From Clostridiales bacterium (lineage in GTDB: Bacteria > Bacillota > Clostridia > Oscillospirales > Oscillospiraceae), in contig CABIYX010000001.1 in the NCBI GenBank assembly GCA_902363045.1, positions 197,937 to 261,936 on the forward strand: DNA of 64,000 nucleotides, written 5' to 3'. Positions 38,152 through 46,384 of the stretch are shown here, piece after piece. The notes under the pieces are model-generated. The model ran no database searches, was not told the DNA's origin, and was given only the letters and a program-made list of their open reading frames with translations. Position 1 is the stretch's first letter. Each line of letters begins with the position of its first letter. Made by a program: the position numbers and the translations under genes.

Positions 38152-39097
38152 GAAAGTTTTGATTACCTCCCGGTCCTTTGGCAAGATCAGCAATGAGCCG
38201 CTGGACATCCTCACCAAGGCCGGATTTGAAGTTACCATGAAGGGCAAGGACTTTGACCAGGCGGAGTTTGAGGCCATGATCCCCGACTACGACGCCCTCA
38301 TCATCGGCGCGCATGAGTTTCCGGAGGCGGTCATGGAGCGCTGCCCCAAGTTGAAGATCATCTGCAAGCACGGAGCGGGCCTGGATAATATCCATCTGGA
38401 GAAGGCCAAGGAATTGGGGATCGCCGTGTGCAACGTCCCGGGGACCAACTCCAATGCGGTGGCGGACCTGACCTTCGGTCTGATGCTGGCGGTGGCCCGG
38501 AACATCGTCAGCACCAACCGCTGGGTCCATGAGGGCCGCTGGCAGACCGCCATCGGTGTGGATGTGTGCGGGAAGACCCTGGGCCTGATGGGCTTTGGGG
38601 CCATCGCCAAGAATGTGGCCCGCCGTGCCAGCGGCTTTGGCATGAAGGTGCTGGCCTATGATCCCTATGTGAAAGAGCTGCCGGAGGAATTTCAGAGCTA
38701 TGTCACCCTGTGCGGTGAGAACGAGGTCATCAGCGGCTGTGATTTCCTGTCCCTGCACCTTCCTTTGAATGATGAGACCCGGAATATGATCTCCGCGCCC
38801 CAGCTGGCCAGCATGAAGGCGGGCGCCTATGTGATCAACGCAGCCCGGGGCGGGATCGTCAATGAGAAGGACCTGTATGAGGCCCTGGTCTCCGGCCATA
38901 TTGCCGGCGCGGCTATGGATGTGTCTGAGGTGGAGCCCATGGCGGAGGAAAATCCTCTGCGGACCCTGGACAATGTGATCATTACGCCGCACATTGGGAT
39001 GTATTCCAAGGAGGCCATCGGCGCGGTGAGCCTGATCTGCGCCCAGAACGTCGCCGCCTGCGCGGCGGGGGCGGAGCTGAAGTTCCGGGTGGTGTGA
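38144..39097 (+). CDS. D-2-hydroxyacid dehydrogenase (phosphoglycerate dehydrogenase-like)
   Basis: 317 residues. KHGAGLDNIHLEKA substrate loop, Rossmann motif GLMGFGAIAKNVARRASGFG, catalytic Arg (NAARGGIVNEKDL), Glu (EVEPMAEE) and His (TPHIGMYS). It overlaps dgoK by eight bases, so it is translationally coupled and part of galactonate metabolism. It may reduce a keto-acid intermediate or by-product. It is a paralogue in plan of the enzyme at 22517, which sits in the other GntR-controlled unit. Confidence 0.9.
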   Translation: MSKKVLITSRSFGKISNEPLDILTKAGFEVTMKGKDFDQAEFEAMIPDYDALIIGAHEFPEAVMERCPKLKIICKHGAGLDNIHLEKAKELGIAVCNVPGTNSNAVADLTFGLMLAVARNIVSTNRWVHEGRWQTAIGVDVCGKTLGLMGFGAIAKNVARRASGFGMKVLAYDPYVKELPEEFQSYVTLCGENEVISGCDFLSLHLPLNDETRNMISAPQLASMKAGAYVINAARGGIVNEKDLYEALVSGHIAGAAMDVSEVEPMAEENPLRTLDNVIITPHIGMYSKEAIGAVSLICAQNVAACAAGAELKFRVV

Positions 39098-39130
39098 TCC
39101 GGGCGGAGGAGCCTGCGGTTTTATCGCTGT

Positions 39131-39174
39131 AAAATGTCCCCGGGCGGTCCAAATCGGCCGCCCGGGGACATTTT
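39131..39174 (+). terminator. Intrinsic terminator of the galactonate aldolase operon
   Basis: AAAATGTCCCCGGGCGG and its complement, ending CATTTTGG. Strong 17-bp stem. Confidence 0.85.
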
Positions 39175-39351
39175 GGTAAAAATAGACGGAGCGGGAGGGG
39201 GACAGACCCTCTGGCTTTTTCTCCGCTGATACGTTATAATGGCCTTAAAATGTTCCGGCTGCCGCGCCGCTGCGGCGGGCGGCGACATGGACACGCGCCG
39301 GGGCGGACCCCGGCGGTAACGGAAGGGACCATTCTGAGAAAGGCAGAGAAC

Positions 39352-39930
39352 ATGATCGATCTGATTTTATTGGCGGCGGGCCCTGCCCGCCGGTTTGGAC
39401 AGGAGCGGCTGCTGGGCGAGGCGGGGGGCGCGCCCCTGTACCGCCGCGCCTTTGAGGCGGCCCGCCAGGCGGCGGACGCCATGATGGGCCTGCGGGTGCT
39501 GGTGGTGACGGCGAAGGGGGTGCTGGACGCCCCCGTCCGGGAGTTTGGCTTCAACAAGGTGGTGGTGCCGGAGAACCGGCCCCTCAGCGCCTCGGTGGCG
39601 GCGGGAGCCCGGGCGGCCCGGTCCGGGGCCAGCCGGTGCTTCCTGCCCTGTGACCACGCGGGCTTCAACGGGGAGCTGCTCACCGGCTTTTTGCAGGGGT
39701 ACATCCTCAGCGGCCGCACCCTGGGGCGGGCCCGCTGCGGCGAACAGGAGGGGCAGCCCACCGTGTTCGCCCCCTTCCTGCTGCCCGGACTGCTGGCCCT
39801 GGAGGGGGAGGCGGACGGCTCCGCCCTGTTCCGGGGGCGGGAGAACCTGACCTTCTACTATGACGTCCCCGCCGAGGCCCTGCGGGAGGGCTTTGTTGGG
39901 CAGGGGGAGGCATCCGGTGAAGATCATTGA
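39352..39930 (+). CDS. MobA-like nucleotidyltransferase domain protein
   Basis: 192 residues. The N-terminus IDLILLAAGPARRFGQERLL is a variant of the nucleotide-binding LAAGxSxRxG motif of MobA/MocA cytidylyl- and guanylyltransferases. PCDHAGF stands where the metal-binding CDMP motif is normal, and the usual Lys after the glycine loop is missing, so substrate choice may be altered. MocA-type enzymes mature molybdenum cofactor for hydroxylases; no such enzyme is in the window. It overlaps the next gene by 14 bases. A -10-like TATAAT at 39235-39240 lies upstream. Confidence 0.75.
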   Translation: MIDLILLAAGPARRFGQERLLGEAGGAPLYRRAFEAARQAADAMMGLRVLVVTAKGVLDAPVREFGFNKVVVPENRPLSASVAAGARAARSGASRCFLPCDHAGFNGELLTGFLQGYILSGRTLGRARCGEQEGQPTVFAPFLLPGLLALEGEADGSALFRGRENLTFYYDVPAEALREGFVGQGEASGEDH

Positions 39931-40738
39931 CGCCCACCTGCACCTCTTTCCGCCGGAGCCCCGCACCAACGCCATGGCGGAGGCGGTGGGGCACCAAAAC
40001 TCTGTGGAGCATCTGAGGCAGGCCTATGGAGAGCTGGGGATGGTCCACGGAGTGGTCATGGGCAACCGCACCCTGGAGACGGAGCGGCACTGCTATCCGG
40101 AGGACCTGTTCCACTACTGCGTGGGGCTGGACAGTCTGGTGCTGGACCGGGGGCGTTCCATCCCGAAGGACCTGCCCGACCAGGTGGAGGAGCACCTGAA
40201 GCGGCCCTCCTGCTGTGGGGTGAAGCTGTATCCGGGGTACAACCGCCTGTGGCTGACCGACCCGGTGTACGACCCCATCTACCGCCTGGCGGAGCGCTAT
40301 GACAAGCCTGTGGCCGTCCACACCGGCCTGACGGCCTATGCCCGGGCCCATTTGAAGTACAGCCACCCCCTGGCCCTGGACGAGGCGGCGGCGGACCACC
40401 CCCGCACCCGGTTCGTCATGTGCCACTTCGGGAACCCCTTCCTCCAGGAGGCGGCCGCCGTTTTGGGGAAGAACCCCAACGTCTGCGCGGACCTGTCCGG
40501 CCTGCTGGAGGGCCGGGTGGAGCTGGACCGCTATTTTGAAGAGCAGGCGGGCTATGCCGGACTGCTGAAAAGCTGGCTGGCCAGCACCTGCGCCTGGGAC
40601 CGGATCCTGTACGGGACGGACTGGCCCATTGTCAACCTGGGGGAGTATATCGGCTTCATTCAGCGCCTGGCGCCGGAACGGCACTGGGAGGCGGTGTTCT
40701 TTGAAAACGCGAACCGGGTCTACGGCCTGGGACTGTGA
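39917..40738 (+). CDS. Amidohydrolase family protein (TIM-barrel metal hydrolase)
   Basis: 273 residues. IDAHLHLF gives the HxH metal motif, VAVHTGL and MCHFGNPF the later His ligands, and ILYGTDWPIV the catalytic Asp near the C-terminus. This is the amidohydrolase-2 (ACMSD-like) group that hydrolyses or decarboxylates small carbonyl compounds; the substrate is unknown. GTG at 39917 sits six bases after GGGGGAGG, inside the end of the preceding gene, so the pair is coupled. Confidence 0.87.
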   Translation: MKIIDAHLHLFPPEPRTNAMAEAVGHQNSVEHLRQAYGELGMVHGVVMGNRTLETERHCYPEDLFHYCVGLDSLVLDRGRSIPKDLPDQVEEHLKRPSCCGVKLYPGYNRLWLTDPVYDPIYRLAERYDKPVAVHTGLTAYARAHLKYSHPLALDEAAADHPRTRFVMCHFGNPFLQEAAAVLGKNPNVCADLSGLLEGRVELDRYFEEQAGYAGLLKSWLASTCAWDRILYGTDWPIVNLGEYIGFIQRLAPERHWEAVFFENANRVYGLGL

Positions 40739-40740
40739 CC

Positions 40741-40812
40741 GGAGGAAGGGAAGAATGTGCCGCCCAGGGACTCTGTGCTCCCGCTGAGTGGTGTGAATGG
40801 GAAGCTGCCTGG
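40741..40812 (+). repeat. Direct repeat A (about 70 bp)
   Basis: Imperfect direct repeat of 41759-41826. Shared core pieces are CTGTGCTCCCGCTGAGTGG and TGAATGGGAA. It starts directly after the amidohydrolase stop and marks the left edge of an AT-rich insert. Confidence 0.75.
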
Positions 40813-40872
40813 GAGTTTGCCCGTATTTCCATACAAAATTTAATTCAGAGCAGCAAAGATCAGTTTTGACTG

Positions 40873-41151
40873 TCAGACATTGAACCAGTTTAGAATTAGT
40901 ATCTCAAGCAGCCAAATGACAATGCAAAGAAAATCATACTGTGTCCGTCTTGTTTTCTCCTCTGCCGCGCGGAGCCCAAAAAATATGAGTCCCACAACGG
41001 GAAGTACAAAACTCCAGGTTCCATCTGAACGGGGAAAGAATGGGGTTAGAATCAGGAGCAGTATGAGAGCCAGCGAGCTTTGAACAAAGTGGGATTGATC
41101 CGTGTTTAGGAAAGACCGCCATTTTAGATAATACTGTTTGATTTGTTCCAT
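40873..41151 (-). CDS. Small membrane protein of unknown function
   Basis: 92 residues. After a polar N-terminus (MEQIKQYYLKWRSFLNT) come three hydrophobic stretches at about 25-40, 47-60 and 75-90, so it is probably a three-helix membrane protein. AT-rich, unlike the flanking chromosome. No family recognised. The ribosome site is weak; it lies 30 bases after another small membrane protein gene and may depend on it for expression. Confidence 0.55.
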   Translation of the reverse strand: MEQIKQYYLKWRSFLNTDQSHFVQSSLALILLLILTPFFPRSDGTWSFVLPVVGLIFFGLRAAEEKTRRTQYDFLCIVIWLLEILILNWFNV

Positions 41152-41181
41152 AAGTCTTTCGTCAACCCTTCATAGGAGATA

Positions 41182-41361
41182 TTATGTATTAGGGAGAAGC
41201 GCCATAATTATAAATGTTATTACCCCACAACATATACTTGACATCACAATATATTTTTGCTCCCCACCATTTTCTTTCAAGATTTCTCTGATTGCCTTTG
41301 TTAAAAAAACAGGGAACATGAACCCTAAAAAAGACGCTAATAATTTATAAAAAGCAATCAT
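41182..41361 (-). CDS. 59-residue membrane protein (short gene)
   Basis: Starts MIAFYKLLASFLGFMFPVFL and ends IIMALLPNT. Two hydrophobic stretches (about 5-21 and 42-56) are separated by a charged segment (TKAIREILKENGGEQK), suggesting a helical hairpin in the membrane. An excellent AGGAGG lies eight bases before the ATG, which is the main reason for calling it a gene. It heads a two-gene unit with the 92-residue membrane protein. Function unknown. Confidence 0.6.
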   Translation of the reverse strand: MIAFYKLLASFLGFMFPVFLTKAIREILKENGGEQKYIVMSSICCGVITFIIMALLPNT

Positions 41362-41396
41362 GTTCGTTTCCTCCTATAAAACGGGCGGTTAAAGCA

Positions 41397-41436
41397 GTGG
41401 ATCACGCCGAAAGGATCGGAGTGATCCACCTTTTTT
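41397..41436 (+). terminator. Stem-loop with T-run
   Basis: GTGGATCAC / GTGATCCAC followed on the plus strand by CCTTTTTT. On the minus strand it lies between the truncated frame (stop at 41435) and the 59-residue gene. Orientation of action is uncertain. Confidence 0.5.
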
Positions 41437-41746
41437 ACGCCGTCCAGGTATAGCGATCGTAGTAATGGAACGTATGATTTCCTTCTGCCATCATTTCTTG
41501 TGATACATCAGGGCTTAATGAAAAAGAAATTGATGAATCGGCAATGTCTACTCCAAGGGAAATATCCCACGAAATATCAACTGTCATCGTTGTATGTGCA
41601 TAAGCCACAAACACCTGAATAGTGTCCATATTATAGGAATCGGACTGTGTGCTTACCTCAGTAATTCCACTGATATGTTTTCCATAATTATAATCATGCA
41701 TTAAATCTGGGTTTCCAACAACAGCTCTATTGCTAAAAGTATCCAT
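41435..41746 (-). pseudogene. Probable 5'-truncated gene fragment of unknown family
   Basis: 103 codons from the first ATG (41746), without a ribosome site. The frame stays open further upstream but runs into GC-rich sequence of direct repeat B, as if the real 5' end was replaced. The visible protein (VDISWDISLGVDIADSSISF and similar) looks like a beta-rich extracellular domain. No family recognised. An intact short gene cannot be excluded. Confidence 0.45.
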
Positions 41747-41758
41747 ATCAACATCTTT

Positions 41759-41826
41759 GAGGAGGGAACGAATGTGCGCCCAGGGCCGCTGTGCTCCCGC
41801 TGAGTGGTATGAATGGGAAACTGCGG
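41759..41826 (+). repeat. Direct repeat B (about 70 bp)
   Basis: Second copy of the sequence at 40741-40812, about 85-90% identical by eye. It begins exactly where the AT-rich fragment ends. A GC-rich remnant continues to about 41890, then AT-rich DNA resumes. Confidence 0.75.
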
Positions 41827-41929
41827 GACGGCCGCGGCGGGCTGGAAGAGCTGTGCGCCGTTCTGATCCATATCTCTGTTCTATGCTGATTTGGAGGGTT
41901 TGATATATTTTAAAATAACACTGAATAAC

Positions 41930-42007
41930 GGTTTACCCGTTTATGCATAGTGTAACGGGTAAACTGTAAAAAACGGGGAAAGACATTTATTATACCTCTC
42001 CCCGTTT
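41930..42007 (-). terminator. Two stem-loops after the DUF1906 gene
   Basis: On the minus strand the first hairpin (AAACGGGGA...TTCCCCGTTT, then TTTAC) is a good terminator. A second, GTTTACCCGT / AACGGGTAAAC, follows. Confidence 0.7.
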
Positions 42008-42036
42008 ACTTATAGACTCACATCTCTAATTTTTTC

Positions 42037-42657
42037 TTAACGTCTCCAACCACCCGTTCCCGAAGACGAGGACTCGCAAGGATCCACATCAATCCCACCG
42101 ACAGAAATAGGTAGCTTCTGCTTAATGTTCCATTGAGTATAAGAACTAGATCCCTGCCAAGCAGTTGCATTAGCTAGCATTGTATACACGGAAGATTTAT
42201 TTTTTTCAACGCTAGAGCAAACAAGGCCAGATCCATAAACTCCCATCCTATATCCTTCTGGATTTCCTTCTTTATCAATAATAGCCTGATAAACAGCATC
42301 GAAATAAGGGAGAATATTACTTCTCACAACACTTTCCAATGGATCAAAGTCTACACAAAAGTAGATTGCAGTATTTTTAGGCTGTCTCAAATATCGCGCA
42401 AGTTCCAATGCCTCAATTACATCGCTTTTCCCTTGTGAGGCAGAATAGTGGGTACTCGAATTCATCCCTTTTGGCTGATAAAGTGAGACGATTTCAAGTC
42501 CAGCATTACAAATAAGCCCTACTTCCTTTTCCGTTAAATCATTATGAGCGCCTTTCAGGTAATCAATGTATCTTCCAACAAAAGAATACCCTTTTCCCAC
42601 AAGAGCATCAACCCTTGAATCTGTTAAATAAGCCGCAGTGTCACAGCCTTTTGCCAT
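42037..42657 (-). CDS. DUF1906 domain protein (glycoside-hydrolase-like Rv2525c fold)
   Basis: 206 residues. MAKGCDTAAYLTDSRVDALVGKGYSFVGRYI, AGLEIVSLYQPKG, AIYFCVDFDP and YRMGVYGSG match the DUF1906 TIM-barrel family, related to GH25-type lysozymes and often attached to the cell surface or to phage lysins. The acidic FCVDFD segment is the usual putative active site. There is no signal peptide, which is odd for a wall-active protein. The C-terminus is Ser/Gly-rich and short. AT-rich codon use unlike the chromosome. AAGGA precedes the ATG. Confidence 0.85.
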   Translation of the reverse strand: MAKGCDTAAYLTDSRVDALVGKGYSFVGRYIDYLKGAHNDLTEKEVGLICNAGLEIVSLYQPKGMNSSTHYSASQGKSDVIEALELARYLRQPKNTAIYFCVDFDPLESVVRSNILPYFDAVYQAIIDKEGNPEGYRMGVYGSGLVCSSVEKNKSSVYTMLANATAWQGSSSYTQWNIKQKLPISVGGIDVDPCESSSSGTGGWRR

Positions 42658-42716
42658 ATAAATCCTTCTTTCTCTATACGATTTATGGTATGCTTTTTTT
42701 CTGATTTTCTATTGTA

Positions 42717-43439
42717 TTAAAAGTAGAGAGTATCGCTTGACCAATTCCATTCTTTGAAGTCGGTGCTACTCATATATAACTGGTAATGATTTTCTTCTTC
42801 TCCAATGAGACAAATTGGAAAACAAACGCTTTTAGAGGTAATAATGGGTGACATTGCTGTAACTGTAATTGGAGTTCCATATTCTTCTGGTACACAAACC
42901 TCTAACCGTTTCCATGACACACCTCCGTCCTTTGTTTCATAGATTTCAGGGCCTTGGCAGATAGTTTGACGAAAACAAATAAATCCGTGTTCCGAAGAAA
43001 TAAACCCCACGCCAGTTATAGCAAAAGAAGGTAATCCTTTTTCGCACACATTTGAGCTGATTACAACCGGAGTCCATGTGCGTCCTTTATCAGATGATAA
43101 AAACACATTATATGGCGTCCAGTTAGCAGAAGATCTGCCGCAAATAATAACCCATTGTACGCCTTTGCTTGACCATCCATAAAATGCTGATACTTCATCC
43201 GTCACCTTGATCTCATTCTCTACAGCAGGAAATCCTTGTAAAGCCATGTCAATTGGAAGTTTGACTGCAAGTTCTCCTGAAGGATATTGTAATATGAGAT
43301 CTTCTCTGTTTGAATAAGTCTGAAGTTGTACTGTGGTCGAAAAGGGGACATTACCCATATTCAAACTACTACAAGATAGACAACACAACGAAATCAATAC
43401 TGTATAAAAAATAACTATTACTTTTTTCAATGTTTCCAC
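42717..43439 (-). CDS. Lipoprotein with Asp-box (BNR) repeats
   Basis: 240 residues. Signal peptide with a lipobox-like CLSCSS near residue 22. Two Asp-box motifs, SSDKGRTWTP and TKDGGVSWKR, are the loop signature of sialidase-type beta-propellers. The protein is too short for a full six-blade propeller and has no recognisable sialidase catalytic Arg triad, so a binding or sensing role is more likely. It starts five bases after the stop of the small secreted protein gene; same operon. Confidence 0.72.
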   Translation of the reverse strand: METLKKVIVIFYTVLISLCCLSCSSLNMGNVPFSTTVQLQTYSNREDLILQYPSGELAVKLPIDMALQGFPAVENEIKVTDEVSAFYGWSSKGVQWVIICGRSSANWTPYNVFLSSDKGRTWTPVVISSNVCEKGLPSFAITGVGFISSEHGFICFRQTICQGPEIYETKDGGVSWKRLEVCVPEEYGTPITVTAMSPIITSKSVCFPICLIGEEENHYQLYMSSTDFKEWNWSSDTLYF

Positions 43440-43444
43440 CTTAT

Positions 43445-43855
43445 TTAGTAATTTACATACCCAGAAACAGAAATGACCGAAGACGAATTGTTTCTCACCG
43501 CCAGATAGTAATGACCTCTTTGTGTGACCTCGATAGACCGGTCAAAACTCCCTGTTGTCGTATTCAGGCCGTAGAACAGGCCGTCTGGCGCGATCAGCCC
43601 AAAGTCTACACTTGCGGAAAACGGAGAGTACGTTGCCTTGATCGTTACGACCTCACCAACCTCCAGGGGGAAGCTGCTGCCGGCCTTTACGGTACGATTG
43701 GCTCGCACTTCCATATCAAACTTGCCCGTTGCGCGCACCACAGAAATGGTCTCCTCCGCGTCCAGACATTCTTCTGCGGCAGATACATTTACTCCAAAAC
43801 AGGACAGCATCATGACCAGTGCCAGTGCGACAGTCAAGCATTGGTTCTTCTTCAT
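43445..43855 (-). CDS. Small secreted protein of unknown function
   Basis: 136 residues. Clear Sec signal peptide (MKKNQCLTVALALVMMLSCF..., cleavage near VSAAEE), then a domain of about 105 residues rich in beta-strand pattern, ending RGHYYLAVRNNSSSVISVSGYVNY. That end recalls pre-peptidase C-terminal or bacteriocin-like exported domains, but I do not recognise it firmly. GGGGGTG lies seven bases before the ATG. Second gene of the operon led by the XRE regulator. Confidence 0.7.
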   Translation of the reverse strand: MKKNQCLTVALALVMMLSCFGVNVSAAEECLDAEETISVVRATGKFDMEVRANRTVKAGSSFPLEVGEVVTIKATYSPFSASVDFGLIAPDGLFYGLNTTTGSFDRSIEVTQRGHYYLAVRNNSSSVISVSGYVNY

Positions 43856-43880
43856 CTTTTTCACCCCCTTCCGTTTGCGG

Positions 43881-44297
43881 CTACCATTCCAGGTCAAATG
43901 TTTCTTCGACTTCTACCTCACTCCCCTCTATGTTATTCATTGAAACAGGATTCTCGTTCCTGTCCTGAAAAAACGTGGAACAGAGGATTACTGCCATGAT
44001 CCCGATCCCGACCAGCATCAGTGCGAACCATTTTGGCTTTTTGTGATGCCCCACTTCTGTATTTTCCCCGGTTCTCCGTTCCACATGGGCGGGTCCTGGA
44101 TCGTCCTCATTCAGCAAATATTCCAGAGGAACATCATATAGGGCCGCTAAAGTTTTCAAATTTTCCGTGGACGGTTTTGAGGCGCCCGCTTCCCACTTTG
44201 AGATTGCCTGCCGGGAGACTCCCATTTTTTCCGCCAGCTTTAATTGGGACAGCCCATTTGCTTTGCGCAGGGAAATCAGCTTTTCTTCCAATTTCAT
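43881..44297 (-). CDS. Membrane-anchored XRE-family regulator
   Basis: 138 residues. The N-terminal helix-turn-helix (about 6-60: ISLRKANGLSQLKLAEKMGV, SRQAISKWEAGASKPS) is followed by a linker and one membrane helix (about 90-108: WFALMLVGIGIMAVILCSTF), then a short acidic exterior tail. Such one-component membrane regulators sense envelope or external signals. First gene of an AT-rich operon of secreted products. RBS AGGGGTG. Confidence 0.87.
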   Translation of the reverse strand: MKLEEKLISLRKANGLSQLKLAEKMGVSRQAISKWEAGASKPSTENLKTLAALYDVPLEYLLNEDDPGPAHVERRTGENTEVGHHKKPKWFALMLVGIGIMAVILCSTFFQDRNENPVSMNNIEGSEVEVEETFDLEW

Positions 44298-44309
44298 CTT
44301 CTACACCCC

Positions 44310-44352
44310 TAACATACAAAAAGATTTGACAAAAGCAAACCAACTTGGGTTT
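44310..44352 (-). promoter_or_regulatory. Promoter and possible operator of the XRE operon
   Basis: Minus strand: TTGCTT, 16-base spacer, TATGTT about 20 bases before the start codon. The near-palindrome AAACCAACTTGGGTTT overlaps the -35 and could be the regulator's own site. The remaining gap to 44608 has no gene I can support; base composition returns to GC-rich at about 44520. Confidence 0.5.
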
Positions 44353-44608
44353 ACATTTTAGGCAACTGCTGGTTGCATTTTGTGTTTTTCATATTTTTTC
44401 TGAAACCTGCGGCCCTATTCCCGGGTGGGCTGGCCGCCCGCTGTCTCTGTTGTCATTTTCTGTATTGTATAATGCGGCCAGTTGTTTAGCAAGTACTTCC
44501 GCTTGTTTTTGTGATAGTGGTACAAAAGAGCGGGAAAACAGCCCGCCGGGAAAGCCGGACTGGGATCGGGCTTTTTCGGCGGGCTTCCGGAGGTTTGGGC
44601 TCAGCCGG

Positions 44609-45403
44609 TCAGCGGTCGGCCTCTCGCAGGGCGGCCAGCAGCTGGGGATGGACCGGGGCGGTGGCGGCGGCGATCTCGCTGCCTTGGGAGAGGGAGGGCT
44701 CGCCGCCCTCAGGGGTGGTGACCACGCCGCCCGCCTCCCGGACCAGGAGCATCCCGGCGGCGTAGTCCCAGGGCTTGAGCCCGTGCTCCACAAAGCAGTC
44801 CAGGCGGCCCGCGGCCAGGTAGCTCAGCTCCAGAGAGGCCGCGCCGATCCGGCGGATGTCGTGGCAGCGGTCATAGAGCAGGCGCATCCGCCGGAAGGTC
44901 CGGTCGGCCAGCTCCCGGCAGCTGGGGTTGGTGCCCGTGGAGCAGAGGCACTCCCCCAGGGCGGCGGCGGAGCTGACATGGATGGGCCGCCCGCAGCAGA
45001 AGGCGCCCTGCCCCCTGCGGGCAGTGAACAGCTCGCCGGAGTAGGGGTCGTAGACGACGCCCAGAAGGACGCGTCCCTTCTCCGCCAGAGCCAGGGAGAC
45101 GGCGCTGTGGCGCAGGTCGTGGAGCAGATTGGTGGTGCCGTCCACCGGGTCCAGGATCCAAACTGGGCCGGAGAAGTCCACGCCGGAGTTGTCCTGCTCC
45201 TCCCCCATGAACTGGACCTCCGGGGCCAGGGCGGCCAGATGGCGCTTCAGCTGGTCCTGCACCGCGGTGTCCACGGCGGTGACGAAGTCGGTGGGCCCCT
45301 TGCGGCGGGCCTGGGACGCCAGCTCCCGGCGGGAGAAGAGCGCGCCGGCCTCACGGACGGCGGCACAGAGCTGATCGAACAGCAGATCGGACAGTTGGAA
45401 CAT
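44609..45403 (-). CDS. suhB: Inositol monophosphatase family protein
   Basis: 264 residues. Metal-site motifs are intact: MGEEQ, WILDPVDGTTNLL and, near the C-terminus, LKPWDYAAGMLLVREAGG. The family removes phosphate from myo-inositol phosphate or related sugar phosphates in a Mg-dependent way. ATG at 45403 follows GGGGGC; a longer upstream frame has no ribosome site. GC content and codon use match the chromosome, so it marks the right border of the AT-rich island. Confidence 0.92.
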   Translation of the reverse strand: MFQLSDLLFDQLCAAVREAGALFSRRELASQARRKGPTDFVTAVDTAVQDQLKRHLAALAPEVQFMGEEQDNSGVDFSGPVWILDPVDGTTNLLHDLRHSAVSLALAEKGRVLLGVVYDPYSGELFTARRGQGAFCCGRPIHVSSAAALGECLCSTGTNPSCRELADRTFRRMRLLYDRCHDIRRIGAASLELSYLAAGRLDCFVEHGLKPWDYAAGMLLVREAGGVVTTPEGGEPSLSQGSEIAAATAPVHPQLLAALREADR

Positions 45404-45673
45404 AGAAAAGCCCCCATTGATGTGATGCCGCTCCGGCGGGCGGAGCGGTCTGACTGGAGGATACCACTCCGACGGGGAAATATCAACCGGACGTGGTGGA
45501 AAAAAGCGTGGAGTTGCCTGCCGCCTCTTGCTTTTTTGCCGCCCCCCCACTATAATAACCAGTATAATCAGAGCAGTGCGCCCAAGAGCGCATTTGCGTC
45601 CCTTCGGCGGTCCGGCCAGAGGGAAGAACGGGCTTCCCGGCCCGATCTGAATGGATAGGGAGGGATCTCTGAC

Positions 45674-46333
45674 GTGCGCCGAGCCGTGTTTCCCCTGCTT
45701 CTTTTTTTATTTGGCTTTGTTTTGGGACTGCTGTGCCTGTTTCCCATCCACACCGTGTCGCCCAAGCTGGACGCGGCTCCGCTGACCGCCAGCCGAGCGG
45801 GGGAGGAGCCCCAGCCCGCTTCGGAGGCGTCCACCAGCGGCCTGCTGCGGGCCGCCGCCCGCGCGGCGGAGGCGCTGAAGGCGGAGGATTATGAGACGCT
45901 GGGGGAGCTGGTCCACCCGGAGCGGGGCGTGACCTTTACCGCCAGCTCCACGGTGGACCCGGAGACTGACCAGAATTTCACCGCCGATGAGATCCGCGGC
46001 CTGCCGGAGGATCCTGGGCAGTATCTGTGGGGCTATGAGGACGGCCGGGGCACGCCCATTCTTTTGACGATGGAAGAATTTGTGCGGCAGTATATTTTTT
46101 CCGTGGACTATACTCAGGCCCCCGAGGTGGGGGTGGACCGGGTGGTGCTCAGTGGAAACGCCCTGGAGAACGTGGCCCAGGCCTATCCGGGCTGCCGGTT
46201 TGTGGACCTGTGCTATCCGGAGCTGGACCCGGACTTCGGGGGGCTGGACTGGTGTTCCCTCAAGCTGGTGTTTACCCCTCTGGAGGGACAATGGCGGCTG
46301 GTGGGTCTGATCCACAGCCAGTGGACCATCTGA
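45674..46333 (+). CDS. Conserved exported protein of unknown function
   Basis: 219 residues. N-terminal hydrophobic segment (about 6-26) as signal or anchor, a linker, then a domain with the patterns LVHPERGVTFTASSTVDPETDQNFTADEI, LDWCSLKLVFTPLEGQWRLVGLIHSQWTI. Similar proteins with a LVHPxxGVxF start and a SLxLVF...W.LVGI.H..WTI end occur in Bacillus and Clostridia as secreted or lipoproteins without known role. GTG start nine bases after GGGAGGGA. Confidence 0.72.
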   Translation: MRRAVFPLLLFLFGFVLGLLCLFPIHTVSPKLDAAPLTASRAGEEPQPASEASTSGLLRAAARAAEALKAEDYETLGELVHPERGVTFTASSTVDPETDQNFTADEIRGLPEDPGQYLWGYEDGRGTPILLTMEEFVRQYIFSVDYTQAPEVGVDRVVLSGNALENVAQAYPGCRFVDLCYPELDPDFGGLDWCSLKLVFTPLEGQWRLVGLIHSQWTI

Positions 46334-46384
46334 CCGGCGGACGGTCCGGCGAAGGATAAGAGAAATGAAGAGAGGTCGCTTGCC

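Noticed and set aside
41138..41350. 70-codon plus-strand frame in the island
   Set aside because: Opposite the 59-codon gene that has a strong ribosome site; this frame has none.
40741..41826. Insertion sequence or transposon
   Set aside because: No transposase and no terminal inverted repeats; only diverged direct repeats are seen.
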